64,000 bases of DNA from Noviherbaspirillum saxi (GTDB lineage Bacteria; Pseudomonadota; Gammaproteobacteria; Burkholderiales; Burkholderiaceae_D). Below, in pieces: positions 43,057 to 51,397 of the stretch (positions within the stretch are counted from its first letter, which is position 1; each line of letters begins with the position of its first letter). The translations under genes were made by a program, and so were the position numbers. The stretch lies in the NCBI RefSeq assembly GCF_003591035.1, contig NZ_QYUO01000001.1:3038001-3102000 (forward strand), in the 5' to 3' direction. Below the pieces are notes generated by a model. That model was not told where the DNA came from. It searched no databases and was given only the letters and a program-made list of their open reading frames with translations.

Positions 43057-44115
43057 TCAAACAAGCTTCCAGTGGATTTGCTCACCACCGTTCAGTGGAA
43101 CAACAGTGGCCTCCCCCATAGGGACTTCTGCGGGCAAGGTCCAGGATTCCCGCTGCAAAGTTACGGTACCCGTATTGCGCGGAAGTTGGTAAAACGACGG
43201 GCCGTTGAAACTGGCGAACGCTTCCAGCTTATCCAATGCGCCAGCCTGCTCGAACGCTTGTGCATACAGTTCCATCGCATGCAAAGCGGTGTAGCAACCG
43301 GCACAGCCGCAGGCGTGCTCTTTCAGGCCTTTGGGATGGGGCGCGGAGTCGGTACCAAGAAAGAACTTGGTGTTTCCTGATGTCGCCGCCCGTACGAGTG
43401 CCTGACGATGCTCTTCGCGCTTAAGCACAGGCAAGCAGTAAAAATGGGGTCGGATACCGCCCTTGAAGATTTCATTGCGGTTGTACAGCAAATGATGGGC
43501 GGTAATGGTTGCGCCGATCGGTCCTTCCGCCTCGTCGACATATTGTGCCGCGTCGCGTGTCGTAATGTGTTCAAAAACGACTTTCAGCGCCGGCATGTCG
43601 TGTCGCAGCGGCTGCAGCACACGATCGATGAAAACTGCTTCGCGGTCGAACAGATCAATATCTGTATCGGTGACTTCGCCATGGACAAGAAATGGCATCC
43701 CGACCTCTTGTATGACTTCCAGCGTCTTGTAGCATTTTTTTAATGCGGTGACACCCGCGTCGGAATTAGTCGTCGCACCTGCCGGATAGAGCTTGACCGC
43801 ATGGATGAACCCGCTATCTTTCGCACGGCGGATTTCGTCAGGCGGGGTATTGTCAGTCAGGTAAAGCGTCATTAGAGGCTCGAATTGCATGCCTTCTGGC
43901 AATGCCGCAAGAATTCGCTCGCGATAGGCGGCAGCCTGTGACGTAGTCGTGACCGGAGGCTTGAGATTCGGCATGACAATCGCACGCCTGAATTGGCGTG
44001 CGGTATGGGGCAGGACACTGGCCAGCGTTGCGCCATCGCGCAAGTGTAAATGCCAGTCGTCGGGGCGCGTCAGCGTGATGCTGGAAGGAGAAGAGTTAGC
44101 TTGAGAATTGGACAT
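43057..44115 (-). CDS. pyrC: Dihydroorotase PyrC
   Basis: Type II dihydroorotase closing carbamoyl-aspartate to dihydroorotate in pyrimidine synthesis. The 352-residue TIM-barrel amidohydrolase has zinc ligands in [10 protein letters not shown] (H22, H24), the carboxylated lysine in [14 protein letters not shown], histidines in LVHGEVTD and FEHITT, and the catalytic aspartate in [11 protein letters not shown]. The start gives a short Ser-rich N-terminal tail before the conserved TRPDDWH. Confidence 0.95.
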   Translation of the reverse strand: MSNSQANSSPSSITLTRPDDWHLHLRDGATLASVLPHTARQFRRAIVMPNLKPPVTTTSQAAAYRERILAALPEGMQFEPLMTLYLTDNTPPDEIRRAKDSGFIHAVKLYPAGATTNSDAGVTALKKCYKTLEVIQEVGMPFLVHGEVTDTDIDLFDREAVFIDRVLQPLRHDMPALKVVFEHITTRDAAQYVDEAEGPIGATITAHHLLYNRNEIFKGGIRPHFYCLPVLKREEHRQALVRAATSGNTKFFLGTDSAPHPKGLKEHACGCAGCYTALHAMELYAQAFEQAGALDKLEAFASFNGPSFYQLPRNTGTVTLQRESWTLPAEVPMGEATVVPLNGGEQIHWKLV

Positions 44116-44183
44116 GTCGATTCTTTCGTGTAGGTCGCTATTTTACCTGCGGACGTCCATGAAAGAACCCGGCTCCACCAGCA

Positions 44184-44216
44184 AAAAGGCCGATTCCGCA
44201 GCTTGCAGAATCGGCC
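44184..44216 (-). terminator. Terminator of the glt operon
   Basis: GGCCGATTC (44188-44196) pairs with GAATCGGCC (44208-44216); on the minus strand TTTTT follows. It lies about 30 bp past the gltL stop. Confidence 0.9.
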
Positions 44217-44247
44217 CATGGCGGTATTTCATGCCGGCAGGCAATAA

Positions 44248-44973
44248 TCAGTGAATGATTTTTGCGAGGAAGTCGCGTGCGCGCTCCGAACGCGGCGCTC
44301 CGAAAAATTCTTCCTTGGTACAGTCTTCGACGATGAAGCCCTTGTCCATGAACACCACACGGTTCGCAACTTTTTTGGCGAAGCCCATTTCATGCGTCAC
44401 AACCATCATGGTCATGCCTTCCTGCGCGAGACCAACCATGACATCGAGCACCTCATTGATCATCTCGGGATCGAGCGCCGACGTCGGTTCATCGAACAGC
44501 ATAGCAATCGGGTCCATCGACAACGCACGCGCAATGGCCACACGCTGCTGCTGGCCGCCGGAAAGTTGGCCCGGAAACTTGTCCTTTTGTGCCAATAGGC
44601 CGACGCGATCCAGATACTTCAAGCCCTTCTGCGTTGCTTCCTCTTCGCTACGGCCAAGCACCTTTACCTGGCCGATTGTCAGATTCTGCCGGATCGAGAG
44701 ATGAGGAAACAATTCAAAATTCTGGAACACCATCCCGATACGCGCACGCAGCTTGGACAGGTTTGTCTTCGGGTCGCCGACTGCAATTCCATCTACCTTG
44801 ATCTGCCCCTTCTGAAACGGTTCCAGACCGTTCACCGTTTTGATCAGTGTCGACTTGCCCGAACCGGACGGACCGCAGACAACCACTACCTCTCCCTTGG
44901 ACACGCTGGTCGTGCAGTCGGTAAGGACTTGAAAGCTGCCATACCATTTGCTGACATCGTTTAATTCAATCAT
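44248..44973 (-). CDS. gltL: Glutamate/aspartate ABC transporter ATP-binding protein
   Basis: The 241-residue ATPase of a polar amino acid importer. Walker A GPSGSGKST (about 34-42), Q-loop MVFQNFELFPH, signature LSGGQQQRVAIARAL, Walker B AMLFDEPTSALDPE and switch histidine VVTHEMGFA. Last gene of gltI-gltJ-gltK-gltL; 85 bp follow gltK. The substrate assignment comes from the operon and the binding protein. Confidence 0.92.
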   Translation of the reverse strand: MIELNDVSKWYGSFQVLTDCTTSVSKGEVVVVCGPSGSGKSTLIKTVNGLEPFQKGQIKVDGIAVGDPKTNLSKLRARIGMVFQNFELFPHLSIRQNLTIGQVKVLGRSEEEATQKGLKYLDRVGLLAQKDKFPGQLSGGQQQRVAIARALSMDPIAMLFDEPTSALDPEMINEVLDVMVGLAQEGMTMMVVTHEMGFAKKVANRVVFMDKGFIVEDCTKEEFFGAPRSERARDFLAKIIH

Positions 44974-45058
44974 GTTTTCTCCTGAATTCTGTTCTGAAGC
45001 ATTCTGTTTTTAGCCGGCCAGCGCCCTACCCGTGATCACACGGGCAGCTCGCCAGCAG

Positions 45059-45748
45059 TTATCGAATAATCGCGACCTTCTGCTGCAGACGCTTGACCAA
45101 CAGGGACAAGCTGAAACACAGCACAAAGTAGACAACCGCGACGAACAGGTACATCTCAACCAGACGTCCGTCGCGCTGGGCGACTTTCGAAGCAGCACCA
45201 ACGAAATCGGTAATCGACAATACATACACCAGCGAGACATCCTGGAACAGGACGATCGTTTGTGTCAGCAATACCGGAATCATGTTACGGAAAGCCTGCG
45301 GCAAGACGATGTTGCCCATGGTTTGCCAGTAATTCATCCCGAGCGCTTGCCCCGCCCACACCTGTCCGCGCGGGATCGACTGGATACCCGCCCGCATGAT
45401 TTCGCAGTAATAAGCAGCTTCAAACAAAATGAAGGTGATCAACGAGGACGTGAATGCGCCCACCTTGATCGGTTCATTGGCACCGATGATCCAGGCGCCG
45501 ATATAAGGAACCAGAAAGTAAAACCAGAAAATGACGAGCACCAATGGAACCGAGCGGATCAGATTCACATAGGTGGTCGCCACCGTCGAAATAAGCTTGT
45601 TGCTCGACAAGCGCATCATCGCAAGCAGGGTACCGATGACAATGCCGCCAACCATTGCCAGCCCGGTCAATTCCAGCGTGAATGCCATCCCGGTCTGGAA
45701 CAGGTAGACCCAGCTGCGTTCGATGACGTCGAAATCAAAGTTGATCAT
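45059..45748 (-). CDS. gltK: Glutamate/aspartate ABC transporter permease
   Basis: A 229-residue inner-membrane permease of the HisM/GltK type with about five transmembrane helices and the EAA loop AAYYCEIMRAGIQSIPRGQVWAGQ-like region (residues about 110-135) that contacts the ATPase. It starts 2 bp after the gltJ stop, implying translational coupling. Confidence 0.9.
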   Translation of the reverse strand: MINFDFDVIERSWVYLFQTGMAFTLELTGLAMVGGIVIGTLLAMMRLSSNKLISTVATTYVNLIRSVPLVLVIFWFYFLVPYIGAWIIGANEPIKVGAFTSSLITFILFEAAYYCEIMRAGIQSIPRGQVWAGQALGMNYWQTMGNIVLPQAFRNMIPVLLTQTIVLFQDVSLVYVLSITDFVGAASKVAQRDGRLVEMYLFVAVVYFVLCFSLSLLVKRLQQKVAIIR

Positions 45749-45750
45749 GC

Positions 45751-46494
45751 TTACTTTCCTCCCGTTCCGGAAGTAATGTAGCCAGGCACCGCCACCTTCT
45801 TTTCAATGAAGCGCATCAGGTTGACGACGACGATATTGACCAGAATGTAAATGATGGTGGCGGCAGTGAAGGCTTCGAATACCTGAAAGGAAAACTCCTG
45901 CATCGAGCGCGCTCTGGCAGTCAATTCCATCAAACCAATCGTGAGCGCCACTGCGCTGTTCTTGATGATATTTAGAAATTCACTGGTGAGCGGCGGGATA
46001 ACAATGCGAAACGCCATCGGCAGCAACACATAGCGATACGTTTGCGGCAAGGTCAGACCAAGCGCAGTACCCGCCATTTTTTGGCCGCGCGGCAGAGCAT
46101 TGATGCCCGCGGATACCTGCACCGCGACGCGCGATGAGGTAAAAAAGCCAAGGCAGATCACTGCAGTAACGAACGGTGCGTTCGGCAATTGTTTAAGCCA
46201 GTCGCCTATCGCTGTCGGCACCAGTTCCGGCATGACGAAAAACCACAGGAACATTTGCACCAGCAGAGGTATGTTGCGGAACAGCTCGACATAACCATTG
46301 GCCAGGCGCACTGCCCACTTGTGCGGCATCGTGCGGATGGTCCCGATGATGGCGCCAAGGATGAGCGCCATGACCCATGCGATCAGCGCGGTTGCCAGTG
46401 TCCAGTACAAACCCGCCAACAGCGTGTCCATGTAGGTGCCGATGGCGTCGGGAGATCGCTCCCAGAAAATGCCCCAGTTCCAGTTGTAATTCAT
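45751..46494 (-). CDS. gltJ: Glutamate/aspartate ABC transporter permease
   Basis: A 247-residue inner-membrane permease, partner of gltK. N-terminal NWNWGIFWERSPDAIGTYMD is typical of GltJ; the EAA loop is around SAGINALPRGQKMAGTALG (about 140-160). Separated from gltI by 158 bp that include an intrinsic-terminator-like hairpin. Confidence 0.9.
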   Translation of the reverse strand: MNYNWNWGIFWERSPDAIGTYMDTLLAGLYWTLATALIAWVMALILGAIIGTIRTMPHKWAVRLANGYVELFRNIPLLVQMFLWFFVMPELVPTAIGDWLKQLPNAPFVTAVICLGFFTSSRVAVQVSAGINALPRGQKMAGTALGLTLPQTYRYVLLPMAFRIVIPPLTSEFLNIIKNSAVALTIGLMELTARARSMQEFSFQVFEAFTAATIIYILVNIVVVNLMRFIEKKVAVPGYITSGTGGK

Positions 46495-46606
46495 ATCATG
46501 CCCTCGTTTCTTGCTGAAGTCTGTTTGTTTGCCTGCATCCGAGAATGCCGCGGCGTGGCGCGTGACTGTCTAACGTCGCCGTTTCATTGAAATCAGTTCA
46601 CTACAA

Positions 46607-46634
46607 AAAACGGGAGGCGCCTGCCCCCCGTTTT
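46607..46634 (-). terminator. Terminator-like hairpin between gltI and gltJ
   Basis: AAAACGGG and CCCGTTTT pair around a GC-rich centre, with TTTTTT following on the minus strand. It lies 20 bp after the gltI stop and would reduce gltJKL transcription relative to gltI, which is needed in excess. Confidence 0.8.
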
Positions 46635-46652
46635 GTCCTATGCCGTTACCGC

Positions 46653-47558
46653 TTATTTGTAAGCGGCCGGGTCACCGGAATCAGTTGGACTCGCAATGAC
46701 TTTTTTCAGCTGATCATTCATCGGCCAGTTCAGATTGACACCCTTGGGTGGGATCGGCGACTGGAACCATTTTGCATAGATGCGGTTGATGTCGCCGGAC
46801 TTGAATACCGCGACAATCGCATCGTCCACCACTTTCTTGAATGCCGGATCGTCGCGACGCATCATGATGCCGTAGGGCTCGAGCTCAAGCGCGTCCTTGG
46901 TGATCGAGTAATCGGCGGGCGACTTGGAATTCGCCGCCAGCGATGCCAGCAGAATATCGTCCATCAGGAAGGCAACTGCACGGCCGGTCTCAACCATCAG
47001 GAAAGCCTCGGCATGATCCTTGGCCGACAAGATGTTCAAGCCCAGATTCCTTTCGGTATTGAGACCGGTGATCTGACGCATCGACGTTGTACCGGCAGTC
47101 GACACCAGGGTCTTGCCCTTCAGGTCGTTAAGCGAACTGACGTTCGCCGACTTCTTTGCCAGGAGACGGTTACCCGATACGAAGGTAGTCGGGGCAAATG
47201 CAACCTGCTTCTGACGCTCGATATTGTTGGTGGTCGAACCGCACTCAAGGTCAATGGTGCCGTTGGCCATCAGCGGGATACGCGTTGCCGAAGTAACCGG
47301 ATTCAACTTGACGTTCAGCTGGGTCAGGCCAAGATGCTTTTGCAGCGCCGTGACGGCCTTCAGGCACAGGTCGATCGAATAGCCTTGGTACGACTGCTTG
47401 TCGTCGAGGTAGGAGAACGGAATCGAAGAGTCCCGAACACCCAGTGTAATGGAGCCCGAATCCTTGATCTTTTTCAGTGTGCCGCTCTCTTGAGCTTGCG
47501 CGGCTCCTGCGATGACCCCTGCGCCGATCAGGACAGCGATCAATTTTGCTAGTTTCAT
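46653..47558 (-). CDS. gltI: Glutamate/aspartate ABC transporter substrate-binding protein
   Basis: A 301-residue periplasmic binding protein of the family 3 (SBP_bac_3) type. Signal peptide to about residue 23 (AGAAQA), then ITLGVRDSSIPFSYLDD, GYSIDLCLKAV, the binding-site DLECGSTTNNIERQKQVAFA, STAGTTSMRQI and the C-terminal IYAKWFQSPIPPKGVNLNWP. A strong ribosome site (AGGAGA) precedes the ATG. First gene of the transporter operon. Confidence 0.93.
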   Translation of the reverse strand: MKLAKLIAVLIGAGVIAGAAQAQESGTLKKIKDSGSITLGVRDSSIPFSYLDDKQSYQGYSIDLCLKAVTALQKHLGLTQLNVKLNPVTSATRIPLMANGTIDLECGSTTNNIERQKQVAFAPTTFVSGNRLLAKKSANVSSLNDLKGKTLVSTAGTTSMRQITGLNTERNLGLNILSAKDHAEAFLMVETGRAVAFLMDDILLASLAANSKSPADYSITKDALELEPYGIMMRRDDPAFKKVVDDAIVAVFKSGDINRIYAKWFQSPIPPKGVNLNWPMNDQLKKVIASPTDSGDPAAYK

Positions 47559-47748
47559 TTTATCTCCTGGAAAAAAAGTAGCAAGTTAGTGTACCAAAAG
47601 CTATCTTTATTAAGCATGATTTCTGTTCGATTTAAGGCGGATAGATAGCTCTATTTCCTTGTAATCGAACATGTTCTTGTTTTTGCTGTTGCGCAATACG
47701 TACTTTTACGGATCAGCTCCTTAGGAATAAGGCTTCATCAACCGTCCC

Positions 47749-48455
47749 TTAGTCGCCCACCTTGTCGGTCGGAAAACGGAAGGTATCCCTCAGTAAATGC
47801 CCCATAGGCATGTTCATGTTGATTCCTTTGGGCGGGATCGCGGTTTTAAACCATTTGCCATAGAGCTTAAGGATTTCGCCATCGTGGATGATTCGGCATG
47901 ATCGCGACCTTCGATAAGCTTAAGACTGAGGGCGCGCACCTTGTCGCGCTCAATCAACAGCTTGACGATAGTCGTGCCCTTGGTCGTCACGACCTGTTTG
48001 TCGCGCAGATCCGAGCAGTTGGCGATCCCCGAATCAGTACGCACGACCATCCGTGCAGCCGCGAAAAAGTGGGGAATGGTGAAGGCTACCTGCTTGCGCC
48101 GTTCGGCATTATTGGTGGTGGATCCGCATTCGAGGTCGGCCTTGCCATCCATGATGGCCGGGATGCGGGTACTTGGTGTGACTGCGAGGTAATCGACGTT
48201 CAGCCGGTCCAGTTTCAGTTCGCGGCGAACCGCATCTGCGATTTTGACGCAGAGATCAACCGCATAGCCGATTAGCTTCTTGCCGGCGTCATAATAAGAA
48301 AACGGAACCGACGCTTCGCGGTGCGCGATGGTGATGGTGCGGCTATCCCGGATTTTTGCCAGAGTATCGGCAGCGGAGGCCGAAGTGGCGGGCAGACAGC
48401 ATGAAGCCGCCAAGCAAACGCTGAGAATACGCTTAGCCGTAGTGGCGTGGTGCAT
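47749..48455 (-). pseudogene. Decayed second gltI (internal deletion and frameshift)
   Basis: The 5' part encodes a normal GltI-like protein: signal peptide (to about residue 28), ITIAHREASVPFSYYDAGKK, DLECGSTTNNAERRKQVAF and GTTIVKLL, as far as GRDHAES near residue 190. There the usual 70 or so residues of the second lobe are missing and the frame changes; the other frame at once gives DGEILKLYGKWFKTAIPPKG, then INMNMPMGHLL and FRFPTDK, the family C terminus, ending at a TAA at 47749-47751. The product of the original frame (213 residues, stop at 47814) lacks most of lobe 2. A paralogue of the intact gltI next door. Confidence 0.85.
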
Positions 48456-48586
48456 AAGGTCTCCATCTCATGCTGCAGGGACAGCATAACGGCGGTAATC
48501 GGAATTGCAGATCTACCGCCGCGCCCTGTCTGTGCAGCCACCGGTACATTGCCGGCAGCTTGCCTGTGATCAGTGCATCCGATGTA

Positions 48587-49873
48587 TCAGGGGTAAAGCC
48601 CTCGCATTTCCCGTGCCTGCAATACGCGGGTACAAGCAACGATGAACGCGGCGGTTCGCAAGGATACTTTCTTTTCGTCCGCGAGTTGCCATACTGACGT
48701 AAAAGCCTCACGCATGATGCGTGTCAGGCGCTGGTTGATTTCATCTTCGGTCCAGAAGAAACTGGAAAAATCCTGCACCCACTCGAAGTAGCTGACGGTC
48801 ACGCCGCCGGCATTGGCGATGACATCCGGAACGATCAACACGCCTTTGTCATGCAAAATGTCGTCGGCTGCCGGTGTCGTGGGGCCATTGGCGCCTTCCA
48901 GAATGATTTTTGCGCGAATCTTTGCGGCATTGGCTTCGGTGATCTGTTGCTCGAGCGCGGCGGGAATCAGAATGTCGCAATCGACTTCCCAGAAACGGCT
49001 GCGGTCGCTCACGATATCGGCGCCGCCGAAGCCGGCGACACTGCCGTGCTGGGTAACATGCGCCTGCAGCGCCGTCACGTCAATTCCACTGTCTCGCACC
49101 ACGGTGGTGACGTGGTCTTGCACCGCAACGATCTTAGCGCCGGCTTCGACAAAAAGCCGGGCAGCAATGCCGCCGACGTTACCGAACCCTTGTACGGCCA
49201 CGCGCGCACCCTTGATCTCCAGTCCGCGTCGGGCGGCCGCTTCGCAGCCTACGACATAGACGCCACGCCCCGTCGCTTCATGCCGGCCCAGGCTGCCGCC
49301 GAGCGAGATGGGTTTGCCGGTCACCACGCCGGACGCGGTGCTCCCCTGGTTCATGGAATAGGTATCCATCATCCAGGCCATGATTTGCTCATTGGTGTTG
49401 ACGTCGGGCGCCGGAATATCCTTGTTCGGGCCGATGATGATATTGATTTCGCTGGTATAGCGGCGGGTGAGCCGCTGCAGTTCGCCCATCGACAAGGTCT
49501 TCGGATCGACCCGGACGCCGCCCTTGGCACCGCCGTACGGCACATTGACCGCGGCATTCTTGACCGTCATCCAGGCCGACAGCGCCATCACCTCGGACAG
49601 CGTGACATCCTGGTGGAAGCGAACCCCGCCCTTGCCTGGGCCGCGCGAGGTATTGTGCTGCACGCGATAGCCTTCAAAGTGGGCGATGCTGCCGTCGTCG
49701 CGTTCGATCGGCACGTCGACGATGAGGATACGTTTCGGCCGTTTCAGGGTTTCGACCCAGCGGGCCAGCGTCCCGAGGTGCGGAGTAACGCGGTCGATCT
49801 GTTCGAGATAGACGCCCCAGGGGCCGATCTCGCGCTGTGTCAGATAGGAAGGGACTTCATGTTGAATGGACAT
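48587..49873 (-). CDS. gdhA: Glutamate dehydrogenase (Glu/Leu/Phe/Val family)
   Basis: Reversibly converts glutamate to 2-oxoglutarate and ammonia. The 428-residue protein has the substrate site [13 protein letters not shown], catalytic lysine in [13 protein letters not shown] (about 113-125), [17 protein letters not shown], the nucleotide-binding GFGNVGG (about 228-234) and [12 protein letters not shown]. Length and sequence fit the hexameric, probably NAD-preferring, small type. An AAGGAG lies 10 bp before the ATG. It sits beside glutamate transport genes and a LysR regulator. Confidence 0.94.
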   Translation of the reverse strand: MSIQHEVPSYLTQREIGPWGVYLEQIDRVTPHLGTLARWVETLKRPKRILIVDVPIERDDGSIAHFEGYRVQHNTSRGPGKGGVRFHQDVTLSEVMALSAWMTVKNAAVNVPYGGAKGGVRVDPKTLSMGELQRLTRRYTSEINIIIGPNKDIPAPDVNTNEQIMAWMMDTYSMNQGSTASGVVTGKPISLGGSLGRHEATGRGVYVVGCEAAARRGLEIKGARVAVQGFGNVGGIAARLFVEAGAKIVAVQDHVTTVVRDSGIDVTALQAHVTQHGSVAGFGGADIVSDRSRFWEVDCDILIPAALEQQITEANAAKIRAKIILEGANGPTTPAADDILHDKGVLIVPDVIANAGGVTVSYFEWVQDFSSFFWTEDEINQRLTRIMREAFTSVWQLADEKKVSLRTAAFIVACTRVLQAREMRGLYP

Positions 49874-50028
49874 GGTGCGGTTGCTCCTTGTAAGTTCAGT
49901 CGGCCGCCATCACGGTGGCACTCGATACAGGAAGGGATGCTAGTGCAACGCATTGCACCAAATCCAATGCTTTGTAAGCATGTAACTATGCATGAAATGC
50001 ATAACTATGTCTTACCGCGAAAAATCAG

Positions 50029-51000
50029 TCACACGGCTTTTTTCGCTGCCTTGCCCGACTTGCGCGGTCGTCCGGCAACCTCGCCTCGTTCGACCAGATA
50101 TTCCCAAAGCCGCGACACGATCGGCTTGCCCGGGCGCTGAGACGAAGGTCGTTCACGGTAGAGGCGAATCTCCATGCTGAGTTCCCAGTCAGCTTGTCCA
50201 GCATCGGCGCGCGCGAGCTGTTTTTGCTTCACTTCGCGCGGCACTGCCGACTCGGGCAGAAAAGCGATGCCATGGCCTTCGAGCGCCATCATCTTCAAAC
50301 CTTCCGCCATATCGGTTTCGTAGCGCTTTTCCAGATGCAGCGGCCGCTTGGCATCGGCGAGTATCAGGTCGACCATGCGGCCAAGATAAGCATTGCTGGT
50401 ATAGGACAGAAACGGTAGCGGCGCTTTTGCACTGCCTGGCAACAGCAATTCGGGCACACCTGCTTTGTTGCAACGGGCGTAAGCGCGCAATGCTTCATTG
50501 CCGAGCGTAAGCATGTCATAGCGGCTGGCATCGAGCTGGACCGGCTGACGCGGGTGGTGATAACACAGCAGCAGATCGCAGCCGCCTTCCACCATGGTCA
50601 ACACCGCATCGTGTACGTTGAGGGCGATCAGGCGCGAGTTCAGCGTGCCAAATCCATCTTTCAGCTCCGTCATCCATTTCGGCATGAAGGTCAGCGACAA
50701 GGTGTGTGGCACCGCAAAATCGACTGTAGTGTGTGCTGTTGGGCGTTTTCCGCGCATTAGCGCACGCGCGCTATTGATCTGACCGAGCATTTCCAGCGCC
50801 TGCTCGTAAAACACTTCGCCCGCCGGGGTCAGTCGCGTCGGATAAGAAGTGCGGTCAATCAGGTCGGCGCCCAGCCATGCTTCCAGCGATTGAATGCGAC
50901 GCGAGAACGCTGGCTGCGTCACATGGCGCAACTCAGCCGAGCGGCTGAAGCTGCGTGTTTCCGCCAACGAAATGAAATCTTCCAGCCATTTGGTTTCCAT
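50029..51000 (-). CDS. LysR family transcriptional regulator (HypT-like)
   Basis: A 323-residue LysR-type regulator. The N terminus WLEDFISLAETRSFSRSAEL with VTQPAFSRRIQSLEAWLGADL (winged helix-turn-helix, residues 1-60) closely resembles the hypochlorite-responsive regulator HypT/YjiE; the effector domain follows, with a basic tail RKSGKAAKKAV. The effector is not predictable from sequence. No Shine-Dalgarno is visible: only 10 bp separate its ATG from a MITE-like element. It lies upstream of gdhA on the same strand. Confidence 0.88.
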   Translation of the reverse strand: METKWLEDFISLAETRSFSRSAELRHVTQPAFSRRIQSLEAWLGADLIDRTSYPTRLTPAGEVFYEQALEMLGQINSARALMRGKRPTAHTTVDFAVPHTLSLTFMPKWMTELKDGFGTLNSRLIALNVHDAVLTMVEGGCDLLLCYHHPRQPVQLDASRYDMLTLGNEALRAYARCNKAGVPELLLPGSAKAPLPFLSYTSNAYLGRMVDLILADAKRPLHLEKRYETDMAEGLKMMALEGHGIAFLPESAVPREVKQKQLARADAGQADWELSMEIRLYRERPSSQRPGKPIVSRLWEYLVERGEVAGRPRKSGKAAKKAV

Positions 51001-51010
51001 GGCGCTATGT

Positions 51011-51170
51011 TAGAGCAGTTTCACCCTGACTGTGCCGCCGATGCCGGACGCTTTGCCCGCGGCACGGCGTTGCGGCTCCTTGCCATGGCTCGCCATGTCG
51101 CGTCGCCGCGCCTTGTTCCACGAGCAAATCGCCTCGGCCTCGACTGGCAAGTCAGGGTGAAACTGCTCTA
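51011..51170. mobile_element. MITE-like fold-back element, copy 2 (160 bp)
   Basis: Same length and ends as the copy at 18620-18779, in the same orientation, with three single-base differences (in GTGCCGCC, GCGGCTCC and CCACGAGC). It starts 10 bp upstream of the LysR start codon and its right TA is shared with the next element. Confidence 0.85.
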
Positions 51171-51335
51171 GGAGTCTGCGCGGCAGAAGGCGTCGAAGCG
51201 AAATGGGTGGGAAAAGATCCCAGTTTGATCCCGCTTTCGAGGACTGTAGCCGTAGCTACAGCCGGAGAAACGGGGTCGAAGTGGGACTTTTCTCCGCCCA
51301 TTGCAGCCGACGCATTTCTGCCGCGCAGACTCCTA
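51169..51335. mobile_element. Second fold-back element with TA ends (167 bp)
   Basis: It begins TAGGAGTCTGCGCGGCAGAA and ends with the exact complement; inward from these 20-bp terminal repeats the arms keep pairing imperfectly (for example AAAAGATCCCAG against AAAAGTCCCAC) to a CTGTAGCCGTAGCTACAG centre, so the entire unit is one long palindrome. Its sequence is unrelated to the 160-bp element. No second copy was noticed in this window. Confidence 0.75.
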
Positions 51336-51397
51336 GTCGCCTTCCCGCCGCGAAGCAAAGTGCCGCCTCAGGCAGGCGCCAAGGCCGGTTTCTTCAT

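Noticed and set aside
47582-47602. Sigma-54-like TTGGTACACTAACTTGCTA upstream of gltI
   Set aside because: The GG and GC elements are 11 bp apart rather than the required 10.
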